7,724 nucleotides of DNA, taken from positions 1 to 7,724 of the forward strand of contig JAGFXQ010000157.1 in assembly GCA_017861355.1 (NCBI GenBank). Direction: 5' to 3'. This DNA comes from Bacillota bacterium (lineage in GTDB: Bacteria > Bacillota > Clostridia > Lachnospirales > Lachnospiraceae). Made by a program: the position numbers and the translations under genes. Under the pieces are notes generated by a model. It worked only from the letters and a program-made list of their open reading frames with translations. It made no database searches and had not been told where the DNA came from. Below, one piece after another: positions 1-4,855 of the stretch. Position 1 is the stretch's first letter. Each line of letters starts with the position of its first letter.

Positions 1-231
1 TTTACAATAGAGGAGCTGGCACAGTTCAACGGGAAAGATGGGCAGCCGGCTTATGTAGCAGTGAATGGTACGGTCTATGATGTTAGTGCTTTGGCACGAT
101 GGACAGGCGGAAACCATTTTGGAATGGTGGCAGGAAGAGATTTGAGCGGACCATTTATGAGTTGTCATCAGGGGATTACGGATCGATTGAAGAAAGCTGT
201 GATAGTTGGAACATTGGAGAAGGGGGTGTAA
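1..231 (+). CDS. Cytochrome b5-like heme-binding domain protein, C-terminal part (5' end outside window)
   Basis: An open frame runs from base 1 without a start codon to TAA at 229-231, giving 76 residues. The pattern is that of the short bacterial cytochrome b5-like domain: FTIEELAQFNG at the start, then AYVAVNGTVYDVS (residues 17-29), W34, GGNHFG (36-41), AGRDLSGPF (44-52) and SCHQG (54-58), ending VVGxL-like as VIVGTLEKGV. H39 and H56 are the likely axial heme ligands; this is inferred from the family pattern. In this family the domain binds heme for electron transfer or small-molecule binding, either alone or fused to a membrane or redox domain. What precedes it here cannot be seen, so a complete small protein and the tail of a larger one are both possible. 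The gene ends in its own terminator and is convergent with the minus-strand genes that follow. Confidence 0.85.
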   Translation, partial: FTIEELAQFNGKDGQPAYVAVNGTVYDVSALARWTGGNHFGMVAGRDLSGPFMSCHQGITDRLKKAVIVGTLEKGV

Positions 232-245
232 TCACACCCCCTTTT
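222..245 (+). terminator. Rho-independent terminator of the cytochrome b5-like gene
   Basis: GGGGGTGT (222-229) pairs perfectly with ACACCCCC (234-241) around a 4-base loop AATC, followed by TTTT. The left arm includes the last codons and the first base of the TAA stop, so termination and stop codon overlap. Confidence 0.9.
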
Positions 246-252
246 ATTCATG

Positions 253-283
253 ACAAGTGAAACAATTTGTCGTTTCATCTTGT
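253..283. repeat. Imperfect hairpin in the convergent spacer
   Basis: ACAAG+TGAAAC (253-263) pairs with GTTTCA (272-277) and CTTGT (279-283), giving 11 base pairs with one bulged T at 278 and an 8-base loop. No clean U-tract follows on either strand. It is one of three successive hairpins between convergent transcripts. Confidence 0.5.
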
Positions 284-291
284 TTATGACA

Positions 292-320
292 ATAGAAAGT
301 TAGCGAAGCGCACTTTCTAT
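292..320 (-). terminator. Possible terminator hairpin after the minus-strand paralog pair
   Basis: ATAGAAAGT (292-300) and ACTTTCTAT (312-320) form a perfect 9-bp stem, and on the minus strand GCG/CGC extends it internally past a 2-base bulge. It begins 3 bases beyond the stop codon of the minus-strand gene ending at 323. The downstream minus-strand sequence (TGTCATAAAC) lacks a good U-tract, so this may be a 3'-end stabilising or weak terminator structure that works with the hairpin at 253-283. Confidence 0.45.
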
Positions 321-322
321 CG

Positions 323-694
323 TTATACTGCATTATGACAAAAAGCTACGATTCGATCGACCGGGATATCACATACGGAACCGACGGTACGATACGGCAT
401 GCGATCGCGTCCCTTACAGAATCCGCCCTGACCACGTTCGGGTCCGTTATCCATCTCGCCACATACATTTTCAGCAAGGGGATTTGTCGGCGGAAGACCT
501 TGCTCTGTAACCAGTCGTACAAAACAAGGATTTACAGATAAGATAACTCCGGTAAAACCACAACCGGATGCTCCTCCGCTTGTCGTAAATATAGTCACTG
601 TTTCGCCGACATATCTACGCATGTGCTCCAGTAAACTGTGGCCATGAGATCCGCGTGAACAGTTAAACCCACAATTAAAACCATTACATGACAT
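323..694 (-). CDS. Small Cys-rich protein of unknown function, paralog 1 (distal gene of pair)
   Basis: 123 residues if translation starts at the ATG at 694-692. An in-frame ATG lies two codons earlier at 700-698, but the AGGAGG (707-702) is 1 base from it and 7 bases from the inner ATG, so the inner one is preferred. Visible parts: an N-terminal Cys/Gly/Asn/His segment (CNGFNCGFNC at 3-12, then HGH); a core RRYVGETVTIFTTSG with ASGCGFTGV (about 26-50); FVRL (58-61); a polar insert with GERGQGG-like character (79-100); and the tail GSVCDIPVDRIVAFCHNAV (105-123). There are nine cysteines (3, 8, 12, 45, 57, 78, 93, 108, 119). No signal peptide or membrane helix is seen. Alternating short hydrophobic strands ending in IPVDRI recall small Sm-like/DUF2642-type spore-coat beta-barrels, but that is inference. 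It lies 52 bases downstream of its paralog and is probably co-transcribed with it. I do not recognise a named family. Confidence 0.8.
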   Translation of the reverse strand: MSCNGFNCGFNCSRGSHGHSLLEHMRRYVGETVTIFTTSGGASGCGFTGVILSVNPCFVRLVTEQGLPPTNPLAENVCGEMDNGPERGQGGFCKGRDRMPYRTVGSVCDIPVDRIVAFCHNAV

Positions 695-746
695 ATTCAT
701 TCCTCCTAATAAAATATTCTATGCTATATTACTACTTCTTTTGAAG

Positions 747-1031
747 TTAGATTGCGTTATGGCAGAAGCTTGCAATTTTTTCTACCGGGATATCGCAGAC
801 AGAGCCTACGGTATACATGTATTCCGCGGAATTACGGAGATCTCTTCTGTCACATACTGTGGACTCCCCAAGAGGATTAGCAGGCGGTGTGCCAATACGA
901 TTGACTAAGGTTACAAAGGATGGACCTACAAATAAGAGAACACCTGTAAAACCACATCCGGATGCTCCACCACTGGTGGTAAAAATAGTTACTGTCTGAC
1001 CGATATAACGATACAGTTCATCTAACGGCAT
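747..1031 (-). CDS. Small Cys-containing protein of unknown function, paralog 2 (promoter-proximal gene)
   Basis: 94 residues from the ATG at 1031-1029. As in the neighbour, another ATG lies two codons upstream (1037-1035) only 1 base from the AGGAGG at 1044-1039, so the inner start with 7-base spacing is preferred. The core YRYIGQTVTIFTTSG, ASGCGFTGVLL (about 7-33), FVTLV (39-43), PPANPLGE (49-56) and the tail VGSVCDIPVEKIASFCHNAI (75-94) align directly with paralog 1. Cysteines 26, 60, 79 and 90 match C45, C78, C108 and C119 there. It lacks the Cys-rich N-terminus and has a shorter middle, so it is the minimal form of the family. DNA identity is limited to short blocks with third-codon differences, meaning the duplication is not recent. 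It is transcribed divergently from the two-component system. No function can be assigned; a spore-surface or other structural role is a guess from size, cysteines and fold impression. Confidence 0.82.
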   Translation of the reverse strand: MPLDELYRYIGQTVTIFTTSGGASGCGFTGVLLFVGPSFVTLVNRIGTPPANPLGESTVCDRRDLRNSAEYMYTVGSVCDIPVEKIASFCHNAI

Positions 1032-1087
1032 ATTCATTCCTCCTTAATTACTTTTTAGATTCGCATTCATCTATTCGAATCTTACTA

Positions 1088-1096
1088 TATACTATG
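1088..1096 (-). promoter_or_regulatory. Candidate -10 element for the minus-strand paralog operon
   Basis: On the minus strand this reads CATAGTATA, which fits the CATA-N3-TA form of mother-cell sporulation (SigK/SigE-type) -10 boxes. Transcription from it would start near 1081 and leave a leader of about 50 bases with the AAGGAGG site. A matching -35 was not convincingly found; GCATTTT lies upstream at a spacing of 11, which is short. The call is therefore tentative. Confidence 0.3.
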
Positions 1097-1139
1097 CCTA
1101 AAGCGATAAAATGCGACAAAATATATCGGAATAATTCGG

Positions 1140-1180
1140 GATATAATATATTTCGCTATAATTTTCGATGGTATTATATC
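1140..1180. promoter_or_regulatory. Inverted repeat, possible operator next to the two-component promoter
   Basis: GATATAATA (1140-1148) and TATTATATC (1172-1180) are perfect 9-bp inverted arms with 23 bases between them; the right arm ends one base before the -35 hexamer. TTTCG occurs twice inside (1151-1155 and 1163-1167), 12 bases apart. Position and symmetry suit a regulator site acting on both divergent units, perhaps the response regulator itself. The AT-rich background makes chance symmetry possible. Confidence 0.35.
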
Positions 1181-1181
1181 A

Positions 1182-1209
1182 TTGACGTTTGTCTCAGTAA
1201 TACTATAAT
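1182..1209 (+). promoter_or_regulatory. Sigma-A-type promoter of the two-component operon
   Basis: TTGACG (1182-1187), a 16-base spacer and TATAAT (1204-1209) make a near-consensus vegetative promoter. The expected start near 1216 leaves a leader of about 50 bases before the response regulator ATG. Confidence 0.75.
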
Positions 1210-1267
1210 AATATTATGATATCGGTAGCCGCTATTGTTAGGAACTGTCAAGAAAGGCAGGAAATGG

Positions 1268-1972
1268 ATGGAAAAGAGAAGAATATTAGTGGTAGATGAT
1301 GAACAGGGGATACGAGACATAATCAAAGAATACGTAGTTAAGGAAGATTACGAGATTGTGGAAGCAGCTGACGGAGTGGAGGCTTTAAATAGTATAAAAT
1401 CACAGGAATTCGCAATGGTAATATTGGATATTATGCTTCCAAAGTTGGATGGGTGGACAGTATGTCGGGAGATACGCAAGATGTCGGACATGCCTGTTAT
1501 AATGTTATCTGCCAGAGGTGAGGAATATGATAAGTTATTCGGATTTGAGCTGGGTATCGATGACTATTTGGTAAAACCCTTTAGCCCGAGGGAATTGCTG
1601 GCGAGAATGAAGGCGATTTTTGCACGTAGTGATGCAAAAAAAGCCGTGGCACCGGTTTTGAACAGAATGAAAATGGACGGATTGGAGATAGATTTCGATT
1701 CTCATAATGTCTATCTGCATCAAAGTCAAATTAGCCTTACACCGAAGGAATATGATCTACTGAATTTTTTGGTGAAAAATCCGAATAAGGTATTCTCACG
1801 GGAACAGTTGCTCAATCTCGTCTGGGGATATGATTTTGTAGGTGATGACCGTACTGTGGATACCCATATCAAGATGCTTCGGGAGAGCCTGAAGGAATAT
1901 CGTAAATGGATTATTACCGCTTGGGGTATCGGGTACAAATTTGAACCGGGAATTGCGGAGGAAAAACTATGA
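1268..1972 (+). CDS. OmpR/PhoB-family response regulator
   Basis: 234 residues from the ATG at 1268, chosen because CAGGA (1258-1262) sits 5 bases upstream and the receiver fold begins at once (KRRILVVDDE). The frame is open back to a TTG at 1235, which would add 11 basic residues of no known use. The receiver domain (about 4-117) keeps the acidic pair D10/D11, the phospho-acceptor D54 in VILDIMLPKLDGW, S81 and K103 (LVKPF). A C-terminal winged helix (about 135-228) shows SLTPKEYDLLNFL, FSREQLLNLVWGYDF, RTVDTHIKMLRESL and a WGIGYKFE end. Phosphorylation by the adjacent kinase should control DNA binding. Its stop overlaps the kinase start as ATGA (1969-1972), a sign of translational coupling. 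The regulon cannot be named; the divergent small-protein genes sharing the upstream region are the nearest candidate targets. Confidence 0.95.
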   Translation: MEKRRILVVDDEQGIRDIIKEYVVKEDYEIVEAADGVEALNSIKSQEFAMVILDIMLPKLDGWTVCREIRKMSDMPVIMLSARGEEYDKLFGFELGIDDYLVKPFSPRELLARMKAIFARSDAKKAVAPVLNRMKMDGLEIDFDSHNVYLHQSQISLTPKEYDLLNFLVKNPNKVFSREQLLNLVWGYDFVGDDRTVDTHIKMLRESLKEYRKWIITAWGIGYKFEPGIAEEKL

Positions 1973-3396
1973 AACGCATTGGAATGAAATTATGGTCGGG
2001 CATGATACTTCTTGTGGTCAGTGTATTAGTGATACTCTGGCTATTTCAGATTGTATTCCTAAACCAGTTCTATACAAGCTTAAAGATCGCTGAATTAATG
2101 AAGGAAGGTAATAATATTGTTCAGGAATTGACCGGCTTGACAGACTTCGCAGAAGCATCCGGTAACTCCGGTATTCGGGATAAGCTGGAAAATCTGGCTT
2201 ATCAACAACAGCTTTCCATTGAGGTCATTGATCGCGCTGGTAACACGGTGTATCAGGTAGATAATAGCAACAATATGGCGGGGCATGGAATGATGCGAAA
2301 TGCCTTAGGTGAGGTCTATCAGAAGGCTCTGAACGGCGAGGTTGTTAAGGAGGAAGCGGAGCATCCTCGTTTTGGCAGCAAATATATGATGATCGGTCTG
2401 CCGGTTATGAAAGATAATGTAGTGGAGGGAGCAGTCATTATGAATGTACCTCTGGCTCCGGTTGAAGATACAGCATCCATTCTCAAACAGCAGTTATTAT
2501 GGATTACATTGCTGCTGTTGATGATATCAGTTCTGATAGCATTCTTTTTATCAAGATCTTTTACCCGGCCGATTATTAAGCTGCAACAAGCGGCGCGGAG
2601 GTTTGCTAGAGGAGAGTTTGATTCCCGAGTGGATATTCGAAGTCAGGATGAATTAGGGGAGCTGGCTGTCAGTATGAATAGAATGGGAGAGGAGCTTGCG
2701 AAGAACGATCAGCTTCGGAAGGATCTGATTGCTAATGTATCTCATGAACTTAGAACACCACTGAGCCTGATTCGAGGATATGCAGAGACTTTACGTGACG
2801 TGACAGGAGAGGATCCGCAAAAGAGAGAAAAGCAACTTGGGGTGATTATTGATGAAACTGTGCGTCTGTCCGGAATCGTTGAGGACATATTGAGCCTTTC
2901 TCAGTATCAGGCAGGAGCTATTCACTTGGAGATGAATGAATTCCTCCTGAACGAGATGCTGGAGCAGGTGATGCAGCGTTATCAACTGATTGATACAGAT
3001 AGAATTATTGGTTTAGAGATTACAGGGAAAAAGGAGGTCACAGTCCGCGGTGATCGGAGTCGATTGGAGCAGGTACTTTATAATCTGATGAATAACGCGA
3101 TAAACCACACAGTTTCAGGCGGTCATATCTTGTTGAAGGCAATAGAGAATGAGAAGATGGTTCGTCTTGAAGTAATCGATGATGGAGAAGGGATTGAGCA
3201 AGAGGAACTGCCCTATGTATTTGAGCGATATTATAAAGGGAAGAAATCAGAGCGAAGTAGGAGAAACGGAACAGGTCTTGGCTTAGCGATTGTGAAAAAT
3301 ATACTTACGATGCATTGTGTTCCGTTTGGAGTACAGAGTAGCCTTGGTGTTGGGACGATCTTTTGGGTTGAGTTGAAGAAGGCGGATGTTCGTTAA
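1969..3396 (+). CDS. Membrane sensor histidine kinase (HAMP-HisKA-HATPase), partner of the adjacent response regulator
   Basis: 475 residues. The ATG overlaps the upstream TGA, with GGAGG (1957-1961) 7 bases before it. TM1 is about residues 10-32 and TM2 about 174-195, enclosing an extracytoplasmic sensor of roughly 140 residues. Its LSIEVIDRAGNTVYQVD and later GLPVMKDNVVEGAVIMNVPL strands suggest a PAS/Cache-like fold; that is inference. A HAMP linker follows (about 196-248, RPIIKLQQAARRFARGEF). HisKA carries H259 in NVSHELRTP, and the ATPase domain has the N box LYNLMNNAINH (370-380), DDGEGI (404-409), FERYYKG (418-424) and GTGLGLAI (434-441). All catalytic motifs are intact, so it should autophosphorylate and signal to the upstream regulator. 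The layout is that of general envelope or phosphate-type kinases; the stimulus cannot be read from sequence. Confidence 0.95.
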   Translation: MKRIGMKLWSGMILLVVSVLVILWLFQIVFLNQFYTSLKIAELMKEGNNIVQELTGLTDFAEASGNSGIRDKLENLAYQQQLSIEVIDRAGNTVYQVDNSNNMAGHGMMRNALGEVYQKALNGEVVKEEAEHPRFGSKYMMIGLPVMKDNVVEGAVIMNVPLAPVEDTASILKQQLLWITLLLLMISVLIAFFLSRSFTRPIIKLQQAARRFARGEFDSRVDIRSQDELGELAVSMNRMGEELAKNDQLRKDLIANVSHELRTPLSLIRGYAETLRDVTGEDPQKREKQLGVIIDETVRLSGIVEDILSLSQYQAGAIHLEMNEFLLNEMLEQVMQRYQLIDTDRIIGLEITGKKEVTVRGDRSRLEQVLYNLMNNAINHTVSGGHILLKAIENEKMVRLEVIDDGEGIEQEELPYVFERYYKGKKSERSRRNGTGLGLAIVKNILTMHCVPFGVQSSLGVGTIFWVELKKADVR

Positions 3397-3400
3397 AGAG

Positions 3401-3434
3401 CCTGTGTTAAAGAAAAAATAATTGTTAAAACAGG
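3401..3434 (+). repeat. Weak hairpin after the histidine kinase gene
   Basis: CCTGTGTTAA (3401-3410) pairs with TTAAAACAGG (3425-3434), 10 positions with one G-A mismatch and a 14-base A-rich loop. It lies 4 bases after the stop codon. It has no strong U-tract, so it may assist the large terminator downstream or protect the transcript end. Confidence 0.35.
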
Positions 3435-3458
3435 ATTTAATAAAATCATAATAGATTG

Positions 3459-3516
3459 AAGAACCCTGAAGGGATCAACTTCGTTCAATCGAAGTTGATC
3501 CCTTCAGGGTTCTTTT
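3459..3516. terminator. Bidirectional terminator with a perfect 25-bp stem
   Basis: Left arm 3459-3483 (begins AAGAACCCTGAAGGG) and right arm 3490-3514 are exact reverse complements around a 6-base loop TTCAAT. The plus-strand exit reads TTCTTTTGG, a fair U-tract for the kinase operon. The minus-strand exit is TTCAATCTATT, poorer. It sits between convergent genes (kinase + and LacI regulator -) and probably serves both. The stem is much longer and more exact than termination needs. Confidence 0.85.
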
Positions 3517-3550
3517 GGCTATATCAATTATATCGGGATCAAGTACAAAT

Positions 3551-4483
3551 CTACAGGGCGAGTTCCTGCGGAGTATCCGGCGTTAACAGAATTCGGGTAT
3601 TGGAAGTCTCGTCATAATCCATGGTTAACAGCTTCCGGAGAATCTCGACGGCAATCATAGCTTTTTGATGATTGCTTACAATGATTCTCTTGGTATCCGG
3701 TAGCAATATATCGGTAGCGTTACTGGAGGACAACACAAGAATATCGCTGTTATCAATTAAGCGTTCCACTTGAACGCCAAGTAAATCTCCTAGAATAATT
3801 CCTTTTTGAGATACCCGGTGAGAGAGAAAAACCTTCAGATTGGCTCCGTTTTTATTAATGAATACATCCTCCGGGTGAAAATGAGATGTAATCTGGTTGG
3901 TCAGACGTTCATTGACGATCTGATTCATAACCAGGTAAGGGTGCTCTGCTCCCAGCTGTTTTTTAGCCGCTTGAATAACATAATCATAATCAGGTAGAAT
4001 TTTATAGAATAGAGCTTCTTCGAAATCACAGTCCAGGAAGATAACCGGAACATAATAATGCTTCGTGATTTTTTTGAGTACCTTTTCATCCATATCTATA
4101 ATGAAGGCAGCCTCCAGAGAATGCTTGTATTTGATTTGTATATCATCGAATTCGTGGGTTACGGAGAGAATAGTATCATAGCCGGCTTGATAGATTTGCT
4201 GTTGTAGCTCACATGCAAGATCCAAGGCTTGTTGCTTGCAATGGGAGGAGGAGGTCTTGCTGATATTTACAATAATTCCAATCAGGTTACTTCGACTCTT
4301 CGCCAAGGACTTTGCGGTCTGATTTGGAATATAACCCATTCTCTTTGCTGTTTCCAATACCTTGAAGCGGGTATCATGACTGATTTTCTCTTTCTCGGAG
4401 TGATTTAATACATAGGATACTGTAGCAAGGGATAAATTGAGTTCCTTAGCAATATCCTTCATGGTCACTTTTTCGCGCTTCAT
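3551..4483 (-). CDS. LacI-family transcriptional regulator, divergent from the neopullulanase gene
   Basis: 310 residues from ATG at 4483-4481; AAAGGA (4500-4495) is 11 bases upstream, a little far, but no better start is seen and the DNA-binding domain begins right away. TMKDIAKELNLSLATVSYVLN (7-27) is the LacI helix-turn-helix, with LATVSYVLN as recognition helix. TRFKVLETAKRMGYIPNQTAKSLA (38-61) is the third helix and hinge, followed by the SNLIGIIVN strand that opens the sugar-binding-like domain. The effector domain (about 66-310) is divergent and somewhat short for the usual 330-340 residue total, though FLDCDF (149-154) and the C-terminal IVSNHQKAMIAVEILRKLL (268-286) are recognisable. 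By family and position it should repress or control the divergent GH13 gene in response to a maltodextrin-type sugar. This is inference from context; the ligand is not readable. Confidence 0.92.
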   Translation of the reverse strand: MKREKVTMKDIAKELNLSLATVSYVLNHSEKEKISHDTRFKVLETAKRMGYIPNQTAKSLAKSRSNLIGIIVNISKTSSSHCKQQALDLACELQQQIYQAGYDTILSVTHEFDDIQIKYKHSLEAAFIIDMDEKVLKKITKHYYVPVIFLDCDFEEALFYKILPDYDYVIQAAKKQLGAEHPYLVMNQIVNERLTNQITSHFHPEDVFINKNGANLKVFLSHRVSQKGIILGDLLGVQVERLIDNSDILVLSSSNATDILLPDTKRIIVSNHQKAMIAVEILRKLLTMDYDETSNTRILLTPDTPQELAL

Positions 4484-4524
4484 CGTACTTACATTCCTTT
4501 CCGGCTAAGACATGCTTTATGAAT

Positions 4525-4554
4525 ATGATAGCATAAATCAGCTGGTTCTAGCAA
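4525..4554 (-). promoter_or_regulatory. Candidate promoter of the LacI-family regulator with overlapping dyad
   Basis: On the minus strand TTGCTA (4554-4549), an 18-base spacer and TATCAT (4530-4525), with TGC just before the -10, form a reasonable sigma-A promoter. The dyads TTTATG/CATAAA (4516-4521, 4532-4537) and ATGCT/AGCAT (4512-4516, 4530-4534) overlap the -10 and would suit autoregulation. Confidence 0.5.
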
Positions 4555-4620
4555 TATAATCAATACAATTAATCTGATTTATAACATATTAGTCGGCTCG
4601 TTATTTCGCTTTTGTTTAAC

Positions 4621-4713
4621 TTACTTAAATATTCATTCGATAGTTATGGAAAGCCATGAATTATCAATGATACAGAGATTTTCTGTTTACTTAAATAAAA
4701 TTTGTTAAGTGAA
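4621..4713. repeat. Repeated TTACTTAAATA motif and dyad in the divergent control region
   Basis: TTACTTAAATA occurs exactly at 4621-4631 and 4687-4697, 66 bases apart. The second copy forms a near-palindrome with downstream sequence: TTTACTTAA (4686-4694) against TTAAGTGAA (4705-4713), one mismatch. These may be binding sites for the LacI regulator or another factor; the central CpG typical of LacI operators is missing. Confidence 0.35.
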
Positions 4714-4748
4714 ATAATTGTGTAATAAGTACAAAGAATATCTTAATT

Positions 4749-4803
4749 ATATTGTGTTGGTTGTGCAATATGACTTGACAAGGTTCGGTCAAAATGGTAA
4801 GTT
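4749..4803 (+). promoter_or_regulatory. Promoter and candidate operators of the neopullulanase gene
   Basis: TTGACA (4775-4780), a 17-base spacer and TAAGTT (4798-4803), preceded by TGG as an extended -10, form the promoter. The dyad ATATTG (4749-4754)/CAATAT (4766-4771) ends 3 bases upstream of the -35. A second dyad TTGAC (4775-4779)/GTCAA (4788-4792) covers the -35 and spacer. Both are placed where a LacI-family protein could block RNA polymerase; which one is the operator is not decided by sequence. Confidence 0.55.
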
Positions 4804-4855
4804 ATAAGTATTCATGGGAGATAGGGCAGAGTGATTGCCAGAATGGAGAATTAAT

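Noticed and set aside
335..541. Plus-strand 68-codon open frame
   Set aside because: It lies antisense to the well-supported small-protein gene, lacks a ribosome binding site and resembles no protein family.
715..723. Minus-strand CATAGAATA, a second CATA-N3-TA -10-like box between the two paralogs
   Set aside because: Its start site would fall on the ribosome binding site at 702-707, leaving no usable leader; co-transcription from upstream is more likely.
817..999. Plus-strand 60-codon open frame
   Set aside because: Antisense to paralog 2 across its conserved core; the frame is a by-product of that gene's codons.
1235..1267. TTG-initiated extension of the response regulator by 11 residues
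   Set aside because: Rare start codon with no ribosome binding site, and the receiver domain begins properly at the ATG at 1268.
4489..4494. Minus-strand ATG-TAA start-stop pair in the LacI-regulator leader
   Set aside because: It directly touches AAAGGA with no spacing, so ribosomes could not readily start there from that site; probably chance.
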